Positions 53,638 through 62,516 of a DNA stretch of 64,000 bases are shown here, piece by piece. This DNA comes from Hyphomonadaceae bacterium UBA1849 (GTDB lineage Bacteria > Pseudomonadota > Alphaproteobacteria > Caulobacterales > Hyphomonadaceae): positions 1,245,567-1,309,566 of the forward strand of contig DDIN01000008.1 in assembly GCA_002338565.1 (NCBI GenBank). The letters are read 5' to 3'. A program made the position numbers and the translations under genes. The notes beneath the pieces were generated by a model. The model was not told where the DNA came from and made no database searches. It worked only from the letters and a program-made list of their open reading frames with translations. Numbering within the stretch: the stretch's first letter is position 1; each line of letters begins with the position of its first letter.

Positions 53638-55511
53638 GAGCGCGCCTCCTTTCCCATTTCGCCGTGCATGTCTGAGTGATCCGTGCCGTGCGAACCATGA
53701 GGATGCTCCATACCCGGCATCGGCGATGAACTGTCCGGCAGGACCGAAACGACCTGCATCATACCTGCATGCATGTGGAAGAAGAGGTGACAGTGGAATG
53801 CCCAGTCACCCACATGATCAGCAGTGACATCAAATGAAAGTTTCTCACCCGGTTTGACGATCACCGTATGCTTTCGCGGCTTATTGTGACCAGCTCCGTT
53901 GACGAGATCGAAGAACATGCCGTGCAAGTGAATGGGATGCGGCATCATCGTATTATTGATGAGCGTTACCCGTACGCGCTCGCCTTCGTGAAATATGATC
54001 GGCGCTGTGATGTCAGCAAATTCAACACCGTTAAACGACCACATATAGCGTTCCATGTTGGACGTGAGATGGATTTCCATTTCGCGTCCGGGCATTCGAT
54101 GGTCGGGATTTGGCGCTAAACTCCGCAATTGAGAGTATCGCAAAACACGATGCCCGACATTGCCCAGACCAATACCCGGCTCATCGAGGCGACTGGTCGG
54201 CATCATAGCAATATTCGTGACACCTGGACCTCTCTCAATTGTCTGTGTCTCCACAGGCCAGCTGCTTCCGTCCGTGCCCGCCATCATCCCATGGTTGGAA
54301 TGATCCATTCCGCCCATGGCACCGTGATCCATTCCAGTCATCGAACCCGATCCCGAAGGCATTCCACTCATTCCGTCATGACCCATGCTGTCATGGCTCA
54401 TACCCATGTCGCGCATGGTGAGCGTTGGAACGCTGCGTAGCGCTGGAGCTTCAGCGCGCATGCCCGGACGTGGACCGAAAGTGGCGACGACTTGACCTGA
54501 CCGGTCAATGCTTTCCGCCACGAATGCGAACGCCCGTTCTTCCTTCGGTTCGATAATGACGTCGTAAGTTTCGGCATTGCCCATCTGAAATTCATCGACT
54601 TCAACGGGCTGAACATTCAGGCCGTCGGCTGCCACTATCGTCATCGGCAGGCCTGGCATGCGAACGTTGAACATTGACATAGACGACGCATTGATGATGC
54701 GGAGCCGTATCCGCTCGCCGACATTGAAGACGCCATTCCAGTTGTCCGATGTGGCGTGACCATTGATCAGATAGGTGTAGGTTTCGCCAGTGACGTCAGC
54801 GATATCGCGCGGCGACATACGCATCTCGCCCCACATGGCGCGATCATCCCATGCCGCATCCAGTCCTCTCTCCTGAACATCTCGTAGAAAGTCAGGTACA
54901 GTTCGCTTCTGGTAGTTCAGCGTATCGCCCGCTTTTTTCAGCTCGGAGAAAATGCGGTAGGGACTCATAAAGCTCCAATCCGACAGAACGAGTATGTATT
55001 CACGGTCATACTGCACGGGATCAGTACCCGCCGGATCGATGATGATCGGTCCGTAATGCCCAAGTGGCTCCTGAAGGCCTGAGTGAGAGTGATACCAATA
55101 GGTGCCTGATTGGGGCACAGCATATTTATACGTGAAGGTTTCGCCTGGACGAATGCCGGGAAACGTCACGCCGGGCACACCATCCATCTGAAACGGCACC
55201 AACAATCCATGCCAGTGAACAGAGGTGTCTTCATTCAGCGTATTAGTAACATTCAGCGTAATCTCTTCCCCCTCACGAAAGCGCAAGAGTGGTGCAGGAA
55301 CCGTTCCGTTCATGCCGATAGCTTCGCCTGCGCGCCCATCGATACGGACAGGAAAACGTCCAACTGTGAGATTGAAATTTGTTGCCGTTCTAGTGGAAAC
55401 GCCTGTGTTTCCGTTTGTTGCAGACTGCGCCCAACCGGGGAGCAAGGAGGACATCCCCAGAACCAAAGCACTTTGCGCGCTGGTTCGGATAAATTGTCTT
55501 CGGGTGACCAT
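53634..55511 (-). CDS. copA: Copper resistance multicopper oxidase CopA/PcoA type
   Basis: A 625-residue periplasmic oxidase exported by Tat: VTRRQFIRTSAQSALVLG is the twin-arginine signal from ATG 55511 (AAGGA upstream). Copper ligands are in HWHGLLVPF, YWYHSHSGL, HPIHLHGMFF and HCHLFFHMHAGMM. A Met/His-rich insertion of about 45 residues (MGMSHDSMGHDGM, then MGGMDHSNHGMM) fits the copper-binding segment of PcoA/CopA. It oxidises Cu(I) and limits its entry. Distinct from the P-type ATPase that shares the symbol. Confidence 0.92.
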   Translation of the reverse strand: MVTRRQFIRTSAQSALVLGMSSLLPGWAQSATNGNTGVSTRTATNFNLTVGRFPVRIDGRAGEAIGMNGTVPAPLLRFREGEEITLNVTNTLNEDTSVHWHGLLVPFQMDGVPGVTFPGIRPGETFTYKYAVPQSGTYWYHSHSGLQEPLGHYGPIIIDPAGTDPVQYDREYILVLSDWSFMSPYRIFSELKKAGDTLNYQKRTVPDFLRDVQERGLDAAWDDRAMWGEMRMSPRDIADVTGETYTYLINGHATSDNWNGVFNVGERIRLRIINASSMSMFNVRMPGLPMTIVAADGLNVQPVEVDEFQMGNAETYDVIIEPKEERAFAFVAESIDRSGQVVATFGPRPGMRAEAPALRSVPTLTMRDMGMSHDSMGHDGMSGMPSGSGSMTGMDHGAMGGMDHSNHGMMAGTDGSSWPVETQTIERGPGVTNIAMMPTSRLDEPGIGLGNVGHRVLRYSQLRSLAPNPDHRMPGREMEIHLTSNMERYMWSFNGVEFADITAPIIFHEGERVRVTLINNTMMPHPIHLHGMFFDLVNGAGHNKPRKHTVIVKPGEKLSFDVTADHVGDWAFHCHLFFHMHAGMMQVVSVLPDSSSPMPGMEHPHGSHGTDHSDMHGEMGKEARS

Positions 55512-55609
55512 AGTATATTCCTTTGAAGTGAGTTGTCTTGCGATCAGTCGAAGACCAATCGCGCCATACGAGAGGCCTCGCACTCAGGCGCAGGCCAAAG
55601 GCATGGAAC

Positions 55610-56020
55610 TCAATTCAAAAGGCGTGTTTTCAGAGAAACAGGGGTTTGCCTCAGAGGCGGTCCGCGTGTTGAAAGCGGGCTAAAATACGCATTATCGATC
55701 AGCGCAACCGATGAATGCGCGACAGGAAACGCGTCAAGGATGGCGACTTTTAGAGGAGCAGGAACGAGCGCGGCTCTGGAGTCGTCCGCCTTCAGCAATT
55801 TCAGGCTGGTGTCGCAATGTCCGCACGGTTGGCCGTTCTCGTCCGTTCCGCCTTTGGAGTGTTCCGCGCATGGATCATCCACGTGCGGCTGAGCATCAGC
55901 GGAAGAATATTGAACGGTGACCGGGGAAACTGAGAGTTCACTTGGGCATGCACAAAGCGCCTGTTGCGCTCCAAACAGGAGCGCCAGAAGCGTGACGACA
56001 AATGTGCGAACTACTGGCAT
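55610..56020 (-). CDS. Small exported Cys-containing protein, CopL-like position
   Basis: A 136-residue protein from ATG 56020 (GAAAGG upstream), with a signal peptide (VVRTFVVTLLALLFGAQQAL) and then CACPSE, DDPCAEHSK and QPCGHCDTS: five or six cysteines with His. It is the first gene of the minus-strand copper operon, directly before copA. That place and composition recall CopL of xanthomonads, needed for copper-dependent copAB expression. I cannot show homology, so I give only the resemblance. Confidence 0.6.
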   Translation of the reverse strand: MPVVRTFVVTLLALLFGAQQALCACPSELSVSPVTVQYSSADAQPHVDDPCAEHSKGGTDENGQPCGHCDTSLKLLKADDSRAALVPAPLKVAILDAFPVAHSSVALIDNAYFSPLSTRGPPLRQTPVSLKTRLLN

Positions 56021-56048
56021 GCATTGACCTTTCAGGTAGAAAAAGCTT

Positions 56049-56067
56049 AATACCCCCCGGAGGTATT
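56049..56067. promoter_or_regulatory. CsoR operator in the csoR/copper operon divergent region
   Basis: AATACCCCCCGGAGGTATT is a TACC...GGTA palindrome of CsoR type. The right half overlaps the csoR ribosome site (GGAGG), so CsoR should repress itself and the divergent copper operon together. Confidence 0.7.
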
Positions 56068-56072
56068 TGTCA

Positions 56073-56336
56073 ATGTCAGAAAAAGTCGTTGCCCGGCTAA
56101 AGAGAATTGAAGGACAGGTCCGAGGACTTGTGCGTATGCTCGAAGAAGATCGGTATTGCATCGAAGTTCTGCATCAGATGCAGGCCGTCAAATCCGCGCT
56201 CTCACGGGCTGAGAGCGAACTTCTGAAACAGCATGCTGCACACTGTGTGGAGGATGCTATTGCAACTGGCAACACGACGGAGCAGCGCGAAAAGGTCGCA
56301 GAGCTGATTGATCTTTTCGACAAGCTTAAGCGCTGA
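56073..56336 (+). CDS. csoR: CsoR family copper-sensing repressor
   Basis: An 87-residue all-helical repressor of the DUF156/CsoR family. ATG 56073 lies nine bases after GGAGG. The Cu(I) ligand set is complete: Cys29 (DRYCIEVLHQ), His54 and Cys58 (HAAHC, four apart). RLKRIEGQVRGLVRML at the N-terminus is the DNA-contact helix of the family. The Cys-His-Cys set favours copper over the nickel (RcnR) or formaldehyde (FrmR) relatives. It controls the two operators found here. Confidence 0.92.
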   Translation: MSEKVVARLKRIEGQVRGLVRMLEEDRYCIEVLHQMQAVKSALSRAESELLKQHAAHCVEDAIATGNTTEQREKVAELIDLFDKLKR

Positions 56337-56351
56337 GCTGATGCTTATCCT

Positions 56352-56795
56352 TCATTCGAAGAAAGACCAATCCACAGATGCGCTTATAGGCTTCGACGTT
56401 TCTGATGGCTTATGTCCCGCTTGGCCGTTGCAAATTGGATAACATCCATAGTTTTTGAGAAAATCACTCAAAAAAAAGTTTTCGATGTCGAACAAATTAT
56501 TGCTGCCGTAATGGCTCAGTACTTCTGCGGTGTAATAGGTGAATTTGACAGATTGAGTTTTAGCGTAATTGCTGATCCCGCGGTTGCCAGATTGCCCCGT
56601 CAAATGACCGCCTAAGCGCTTGAATAGACTGTTCTGTTTAGACTCACTCATGCCGACATAGATGAGTTTTGAATTTGCAAACGGGTAACTGATTTCTCCA
56701 TTAGTGAGGTAAATGAAGTAAATCCCTGCAACACCCCTAACAAACTTGATTTCCTGCTCGTTCAAGTTGTAGATTTGAGTGAATAAAATTTTCAT
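56352..56795 (-). CDS. GIY-YIG nuclease-like protein
   Basis: A 147-residue protein with the GIY-YIG fold: Gly24-Ile-Tyr26 in GIYFIYLTN, Tyr-Val-Gly (46-48) in LIYVGMSES, Arg60 in FKRLGGHL and a Glu at about 105 (DIENFFLSDF), the four catalytic parts in order. Single-domain members include nicking enzymes and restriction effectors. AT-rich, and its start is 28 bases from the divergent start of the next gene. It is a candidate effector of the ATPase cassette to its right, not proven. Confidence 0.7.
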   Translation of the reverse strand: MKILFTQIYNLNEQEIKFVRGVAGIYFIYLTNGEISYPFANSKLIYVGMSESKQNSLFKRLGGHLTGQSGNRGISNYAKTQSVKFTYYTAEVLSHYGSNNLFDIENFFLSDFLKNYGCYPICNGQAGHKPSETSKPISASVDWSFFE

Positions 56796-56823
56796 TTCAT
56801 CATATTAAACAAGGGGGTGAGGC

Positions 56824-57036
56824 GTGACCAAGGAAAAAATTAAAACAGCTTTGGAGGTTGTTGCAGATTTCTTGGAAAAGCAAGCAGGCGCAGAAGGCTT
56901 AGACAGAGACACCCTCTCAGCAATTTGTGAACTCCAAGAAACTGATGAGCTAAGTAAGACAAAGTTACTCAGAAAGCTCGAAGAAGTCAGAACGTCACGG
57001 CTCGACGAAACCACTACTCAGGATGAGGAGGGTTGA
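56824..57036 (+). CDS. Small acidic protein in front of the ATPase
   Basis: A 70-residue helical protein from GTG 56824 (GGGGGTGAGG upstream), rich in Glu and Lys. Its stop falls two bases before the ATPase start codon, with the ATPase ribosome site inside its 3' end, so the two are translated as a pair. No family recognised. It could be a small regulatory or clamp subunit. Confidence 0.65.
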   Translation: MTKEKIKTALEVVADFLEKQAGAEGLDRDTLSAICELQETDELSKTKLLRKLEEVRTSRLDETTTQDEEG

Positions 57037-57037
57037 A

Positions 57038-59434
57038 ATGGCTAAGCTTCGCAAGCTCAACCTGTCTCGGTTTCGGGGAGCTAGATTTGATCTGCCGCTT
57101 GATTTTTCTAAGCAATCTAAGAGCGTAGCGATTTACGGGGAAAACGCGTCTGGAAAAAGCACCATTACGGACGCGCTTGAATGGTTTATTCACGACCGCG
57201 TCAATCACTTATGGCGGGAAGATTGTAAGGAAGACTCTCTTAGGCACGTGCTCGCTGATGATCAACCAAGTAAAGTTCAAATTACCTTTGATGGCGATGA
57301 CAGAGATGGGAGCAAATCGCTGTCTGCGGCCCTAAAGAAATCAGCGTCGTTTTCATCAGACCAAGTCAATGAACTTGTGGCTGATTTAAAAAACGACAAC
57401 ATCATTCTAAGACATGCTGATGTTGTAAACTTCATTGACCAAGCAAAAGGGAAAAAGCGCGAAGCGATTGCTGATATAATTGGTTACAGCGAGATCACGA
57501 AATTTCGCAATACTTTGCTCCAAACGAAAAACCAACTCGAAAAAGAGGCAGAGTACACATCAGCAAAACAGCGAATTCAACAACTACAATCTAGCATGAT
57601 TTCTGAGGTTGAGCAGGTAGTTCCGGACAGAAAGTCATTCTTTCCTATCGCAAATCAAATTGTTGAAAGCTTCAAACTTAAAACCCAAATTTCAGATGAG
57701 ACGTCGTACCTGGCTGCACTGGAGGAGTTGCGCGCGCAGGCGAGCAGTGAAGACAAAATCCGAATGGCTGAAAAGCTCGTGCAGCTTGAGAAATCGTGTA
57801 AGGATTTTGTGAATGAACTCGTGGCTCTTTCGCAATCTGCGAAAGCCTTTTGCGAAAAATATAGTCCCCTCGCTCAGGAGAGTGAGAACGTCAACAAGTT
57901 GAAAATCAGTGACTTTTTAAGGCGTGGACAAGCGGTGTTAAACGACAAGGTATTCACTGATCCTCAGTGTCCTTTTTGTCTAACGGACTACGACTTATCC
58001 GATCTCCAAAATGAGGTGGGTAAACGCCTTGCGTCGTTGGAGGCCTTGCAGCGCAAGCTCGATGAAGCTGGTTCGTTGAAAGACCGTCTCATCGAAGCGG
58101 TCACTAGTTGTGGGATGAGAACAAAGTCCATCACCGAAACTTATGGTGATTTGCAAGAGTTCTCATCTCTAATCCAACTGGTAAGTTTGTCCCGCGAGAA
58201 GTTCCGTAGTTTTCTGACAAACTTGAAATCGTCATTTGAAGAAAAAAGAGCGTTTGAGATACCAGACAATTTCAACTCAGAACTTAAAGCCCTTAGCGAT
58301 GAGGCTGAAAAGTCGGCAAAAATCGCAATTGAAAGTGCTCAGAAGCTCCAGCTTACTGAGTTAGAGAAGAAAGTGGCTTCGGCAATAACGAAACTCAACA
58401 CGGTGAACAGCCAAGTAACCGATTTTGAGAAATGCAATCATCTCAAACAAGCGTATGAAACTCAAATCATTACACTATCGACGATGCTCGCGGAGTTCAT
58501 AAAGGTTCAAAATAATGTGCTTCAAGCGGTTCTGGATACGATCAGCGCAGACGTTGGAAAATTCTACAAAGCGCTTCACCCGAAAGAGAGTATCGATAAA
58601 GTCAGTTTGACAATGGTCGGCGACGAAGGGGTAGAGTTTCAGTACGAATTCCATTCAAAACCAACGCAACCGCCACGTAAATACCTTAGTGAGAGCCACC
58701 TGAACAGTCTTGGCGCAGTTCTGTTTTTAGCGAACGCGCGTATTTTCAATAAACACGCCAAATTTCTTGTACTCGACGACATCGTTACAAGCTTTGATAC
58801 ATCACATCGACGTAGACTCTTACGATTGCTGCGAGATGAGTTCTCGGACTGGCAAATTATCATTCTTACGCATGAAAACATCTGGTTTGATATCATCAAA
58901 AGAGAGATGGCGCAGCAAGGCTGGATTTTTCACGAGATCCAGCCAGATAGCACCAATGGAATGCGCTTGGAGAACAGCCCTTCTTCTCTGCGTGATATCA
59001 TCGAAGCCAAAAAAGGTAAGGAGGATGTCACAAACGAACTTCGAAAACTTTTGGAGCGAACACTGAAGGAAATTTGCCAAGCCCTAGAAGTAAAAGTGGC
59101 ATTTCGTTTCAACGAACAAAACGAAAAGCGCATGTCCGACGAGTTACTCAACGCGCTTAAGTCAACGTTGAAAAAGAAATCTCCGGCTATGCTTGAAACG
59201 AAGATTTTTTCAGATTTGGCAGGGTCAGCGCTTATTGCGAATTTGATATCACACGACAATCCCGAGAAGATTGTCGGTGAAGATATCGATGTGTTGCTGG
59301 AAGATATTGAAAAATTGGTTTCTCTTTTTGTGTGCGAAGAATGCAAGCGTCACATTCGAAGTGACATAACAGTGCCAGGTGAAAAGAGAATTTCCTGCAA
59401 ATGCGGAAAATCAAAACTTGATTGGAAAAGTTAG
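57038..59434 (+). CDS. Rad50/RloC-like ATPase with zinc-hook motif
   Basis: A 798-residue ABC-type ATPase. Walker A is IYGENASGKST (Gly34-Thr42). Coiled coils run about residues 165-290 and 325-470 and are split by Cys311-Pro-Phe-Cys314, a Rad50-style zinc-hook motif. Walker B is FLVLDDIVTSFD with Asp580-Asp581, the DD form seen in RloC/PrrC-type ATPases. The C-terminus has a second zinc site, CEECKRH...SCKCGKS. This plan fits DNA-end or nucleic-acid sensing enzymes of defence systems. I cannot name a known system. ATG 57038 follows GAGGAGGG. Confidence 0.8.
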   Translation: MAKLRKLNLSRFRGARFDLPLDFSKQSKSVAIYGENASGKSTITDALEWFIHDRVNHLWREDCKEDSLRHVLADDQPSKVQITFDGDDRDGSKSLSAALKKSASFSSDQVNELVADLKNDNIILRHADVVNFIDQAKGKKREAIADIIGYSEITKFRNTLLQTKNQLEKEAEYTSAKQRIQQLQSSMISEVEQVVPDRKSFFPIANQIVESFKLKTQISDETSYLAALEELRAQASSEDKIRMAEKLVQLEKSCKDFVNELVALSQSAKAFCEKYSPLAQESENVNKLKISDFLRRGQAVLNDKVFTDPQCPFCLTDYDLSDLQNEVGKRLASLEALQRKLDEAGSLKDRLIEAVTSCGMRTKSITETYGDLQEFSSLIQLVSLSREKFRSFLTNLKSSFEEKRAFEIPDNFNSELKALSDEAEKSAKIAIESAQKLQLTELEKKVASAITKLNTVNSQVTDFEKCNHLKQAYETQIITLSTMLAEFIKVQNNVLQAVLDTISADVGKFYKALHPKESIDKVSLTMVGDEGVEFQYEFHSKPTQPPRKYLSESHLNSLGAVLFLANARIFNKHAKFLVLDDIVTSFDTSHRRRLLRLLRDEFSDWQIIILTHENIWFDIIKREMAQQGWIFHEIQPDSTNGMRLENSPSSLRDIIEAKKGKEDVTNELRKLLERTLKEICQALEVKVAFRFNEQNEKRMSDELLNALKSTLKKKSPAMLETKIFSDLAGSALIANLISHDNPEKIVGEDIDVLLEDIEKLVSLFVCEECKRHIRSDITVPGEKRISCKCGKSKLDWKS

Positions 59435-59689
59435 TCAGTCACATCGGCTTTGCCGACCGGGCTCTCGTGAACCGAGCCAGCATTTTGGTGTCTCGGCCAT
59501 CCGGCTTCGATCCCTTGCGTAAGGCTTAGGGGCCAGCCCCTCGGCGCACTTCGTTTAAAATAGGCGGTCTCCCGAGGCTCGCAGGTAAGGCTGCTGCGCC
59601 CGCCGTCGATTTTCATCTCCGTTTTCACACCCCGTTCTCGGCGAAGGCCAAGGTTGCATGAGCAACCCTTACCTGACGGAGGTCTTCAA
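59435..59689. other. ardA leader region
   Basis: A 255-base GC-rich interval with short inverted repeats, among them AGGGGC/GCCCCT at 59528-59541. I see no gene. Leaders of anti-restriction genes on plasmids are sometimes folded single-strand promoters used on entry into a recipient; whether this one is cannot be told by eye. Confidence 0.4.
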
Positions 59690-60205
59690 ATGACAAAGAA
59701 CGGAGATATCAGAATTTATATAGCCTGTCTCGCAGCCTATAATAACGGCTACCTACATGGTGCTTGGATTGACACCACGCTTGGCGAAAAGGCAATCTGG
59801 GATCAGATCAACGAGGTTTTAAAAACCTCACCCATGCCGGATGCGGAAGAATGGGCAATCCATGACTATGAAGGCTTCGAAGGCCTGAGCATTTCTGAAT
59901 ACGAAGGTATTCAAAGCGTTGTAGAAAAGGCCGAATTTATCGAAGAGCATGGCCGATTGGGTGCGGAAGTCGTGAACCACTATGGCGACTTCGAAACCGC
60001 TAAACGCGCATTGGAAGATGACTATGCAGGGCAATATGACAGCCTCGCCGACTTCGCGCAGGAGATCACTGAAGAGACAAGCGAAGTCCCCAACCATCTG
60101 CAATATTATATTGATTGGGAACGCATGGGACGAGACTTAGAGATCAATGACGTCCTGGCTATCGATATGGGATATCGCGAAGTCCATGTGTTCTGGAATC
60201 GATGA
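59690..60205 (+). CDS. ardA: Antirestriction protein ArdA
   Basis: A 171-residue acidic DNA mimic that blocks type I restriction enzymes. IRIYIACLAAYNNGYLHGAW and the following IDTTLGEKA are the ArdA start; the rest has the expected excess of Asp and Glu (DYEGFEGLSISEYEG, ENDYAGQYDSLADFAQEI-like). ATG 59690 follows ACGGAGG. On a transferable element it protects incoming DNA from host type I enzymes. Confidence 0.92.
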   Translation: MTKNGDIRIYIACLAAYNNGYLHGAWIDTTLGEKAIWDQINEVLKTSPMPDAEEWAIHDYEGFEGLSISEYEGIQSVVEKAEFIEEHGRLGAEVVNHYGDFETAKRALEDDYAGQYDSLADFAQEITEETSEVPNHLQYYIDWERMGRDLEINDVLAIDMGYREVHVFWNR

Positions 60206-60368
60206 AAAATTCGCCGAGGGCTCAGCCCTCGGCACTCCCTCTACACAAAATTAGGTTGAACGCGCTTACGCGCATCCAGCTTATTTTGACTCGACATCAC
60301 AGCGCTAAAGCAAGCTGTGAAGGCGTAGTTTTTCTGCGCAAACTCGCTTTGATATTCGCAATTGATGC

Positions 60369-60497
60369 TCATATCAGTGCGCGTTCGTGATCGTCTAAGT
60401 CAGTTTCAAACAGATAGGTTTCGAGCACCGCGAGTAGTGCGGAGCGCTCTAAGTTCGTGAGTTGTTCGAGTTCTTCAAATTTCCAAATAACGTGCAT
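60369..60497 (-). CDS. 42-residue hypothetical protein
   Basis: A very short gene from ATG 60497 with TTGGAGG four bases upstream to TGA 60369. It encodes MHVIWKFEELEQLTNLERSA and a second helix ending LDDHERALI, an acidic helical hairpin. No family recognised; the strong ribosome site is the main support. Confidence 0.5.
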   Translation of the reverse strand: MHVIWKFEELEQLTNLERSALLAVLETYLFETDLDDHERALI

Positions 60498-60929
60498 GTA
60501 TCCTCCAATGTTCTTGAGGCTCTGAATTGAGCTTCATGAGGGGAAAAACGACGTGGAGAGACACGCGAAAACACCGTCATAAGATGACGGGCGTAACGTC
60601 AGTGAAGAAGGCTTGCCCTTGTTGTTCACGCTGACTGTTCACGTGATCTTTTGACCCGAAGCAAAAGCTCAGAGACGATAGCATTATCGAGGTGTCAGCG
60701 CTCGTTTGAGAATTTAATGATTGAGCATGAGGTGCGCTCTGCGCCGTTTCCTTAGCCAGTAGCTCGTATCTGCCTTGATTTCCTGACCAGCCGCACGCGG
60801 GCGGTCAATATCGCTGCCCGCGCCAGTTCGCTAAAACGCTCACCCGTGTTGGATATGAAGCCCCGCGTTTATTCGCCTGGCCTTTGAAAGCGGCATGACG
60901 AGCCACAGGCAAAGGAAAGGATAAGCGCC
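60498..60929. other. Non-coding interval with inverted and direct repeats
   Basis: No convincing gene. It contains an eight-base direct repeat TGTTCACG at 60623-60630 and 60636-60643, and an inverted repeat CGCGGGC/GCCCGCG at 60796-60822. An origin of transfer is possible in the mobilization region, but I see no recognised nic sequence. Confidence 0.35.
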
Positions 60930-61214
60930 ATGTCACAACTTCAAATCTATCAACTCAACTGGCAAGGCCGAGAGATAACACTTCGATTTTATCCTAATCG
61001 GTGGAATGGGCCTTGCGACCACATCGAAATCGAAAGTGAAAACCGTGAACCGCTCCCGATCACGGAAACGGGTTACAAATCACATTTCATCCCAAGCGGA
61101 ACTGTTTGCAGTGAAAAGGTCGAAACCGCTGTCATTGAATGGCTGGATCGCGCTGCTCAATCCGCGGATTGGAAAGAGCGCGAAGCCAAGACGCGACAGA
61201 TGAGCCTTTTCTAG
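60930..61214 (+). CDS. Hypothetical protein of the mobilization region
   Basis: A 94-residue protein from ATG 60930 (AAAGGAAAGG upstream). The first 60 residues look beta-rich (LQIYQLNWQGREITLRFYP), the last 30 helical (ETAVIEWLDRAAQSADWK). No family recognised. It converges with the relaxase gene, 11 bases apart. Confidence 0.65.
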   Translation: MSQLQIYQLNWQGREITLRFYPNRWNGPCDHIEIESENREPLPITETGYKSHFIPSGTVCSEKVETAVIEWLDRAAQSADWKEREAKTRQMSLF

Positions 61215-61225
61215 AGCTGCAAACC

Positions 61226-62512
61226 TCACCGTGATCTCCCACGAGACCGTTCTCTTTGGCGTTCGCGCTCTCGTGCATAGTCACCATTTTCTTCGCGCTG
61301 CTTTTGAATGGCGCGCAGTTCCGCTATCAAGTCTCGCCGCTCGCGATGGAGTGTCTTGAGATCATCCCGAACTTTCTGGATTTCAGGAACTAGTGCACGG
61401 CGTTCTTCGAGATGCGCTTTGATCAGACCTTCACGCTCTTTCTCATCGCGCTTCATTGAGACGTGCGCCTCTTGTCGGTTCTGCTTTTTGATCCGCGCAT
61501 TCTCGCCCCGCACAAAATCCCATAGGCCTTTAATGCCAGTTCTGAACCGTGACTGTCGCACGATGTTTTCGTGCGCCCAGCGGGCTTCTAAGCGCTCATG
61601 TTGTTCGGTGCGTTCTTGTCTTTGTTTCGCAGCCAAATCGGCTTTGGCTTTTTCAAATGGTGCGCGCGCCTCAGCGAGGCGTTTGTCTATGTCTTCGGTA
61701 TAGCCAGTGAGCGCCTTTAAGGCTTTATCGGTGACACGTTTCCTTGCGTATTCGGCATCGATCAACTTGGACGGATCACCCAAGCGCTCACGCGCTTCTT
61801 TCGTTTTGATCCCAAGCATGCGCGGCACAGAATAAATCTCACCAAAGCGATCTACAGCAACATAGTTTCTTCGGCTTCCGCGCGTGAGCAAATATCCGCT
61901 CTTCTTGAGGCGTTCGTAAAACTCTTCGCGCGTGTTGGTATTTTCCCAAGCGTCCTTGAACTGCGCCTTGATATGGCGCGGGTCTTGATGAGTGCGCTTG
62001 GCTTGTTGCCAATCGGCAAAGGTGAAGTTCTTCTCATCGCGCAATGACTTGTCGATTTGCCCAGGCGGCAGTTTCCAGTCATGTTCGAGATACAGCTCTT
62101 TTGAGAGCATATTGAGCTTGCGCTTTGAGTGCGAAAGCTGAACGGCCTTCATTTTATCAATATCGATACGGCTCCACACCGCATGCGCATGGCGTCTGCC
62201 TTCTTTTTCATGGAATACGATGGCGCGCGGCTGGCCTTCAAGACCGAGCCGTTTTTCGATCTTTTTAATCGCGGCTTCGAATTGCGGCACGGTGACGAAT
62301 GCTTCTTGAGGTGGATTGAGTGAGAGCGAGAACAGATACTGACGGCAGCGCGTGCCTTTGGCGGTCAGTTCAATCTCTTTGAACGCCTCGTGCAGATCAT
62401 CATGCGCAACAAAGCCGCGCATGTCATGGACAAGCACGTGATCATTTTCATCTTTCATGAGGTGGCGGGCGAGATCACTCCCGCCCGCGCGCTGATTGCC
62501 GACCAAAATCAT
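61226..62512 (-). CDS. Relaxase/mobilization nuclease (VirD2/MobA-like)
   Basis: A 428-residue relaxase that would nick oriT and pilot the strand. Motif III is RRHAHAVWSRID (His108, His110) with His101 just before; the N-terminus holds the likely catalytic Tyr region of the MobP-type fold (RCRQYLFSLSLNPP). The C-terminal 200 residues are a very basic coiled helix (AKQRQERTEQHERLEARWAH, then RERERQRERSRGRSR). It starts four bases after the MobC-like gene ends. Confidence 0.88.
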   Translation of the reverse strand: MILVGNQRAGGSDLARHLMKDENDHVLVHDMRGFVAHDDLHEAFKEIELTAKGTRCRQYLFSLSLNPPQEAFVTVPQFEAAIKKIEKRLGLEGQPRAIVFHEKEGRRHAHAVWSRIDIDKMKAVQLSHSKRKLNMLSKELYLEHDWKLPPGQIDKSLRDEKNFTFADWQQAKRTHQDPRHIKAQFKDAWENTNTREEFYERLKKSGYLLTRGSRRNYVAVDRFGEIYSVPRMLGIKTKEARERLGDPSKLIDAEYARKRVTDKALKALTGYTEDIDKRLAEARAPFEKAKADLAAKQRQERTEQHERLEARWAHENIVRQSRFRTGIKGLWDFVRGENARIKKQNRQEAHVSMKRDEKEREGLIKAHLEERRALVPEIQKVRDDLKTLHRERRDLIAELRAIQKQREENGDYARERERQRERSRGRSR

Positions 62513-62516
62513 GAAG

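Noticed and set aside
60202..60390. 62-codon plus-strand frame after ardA
   Set aside because: No ribosome site and no protein-like pattern; the opposite strand has a small frame with a strong ribosome site.
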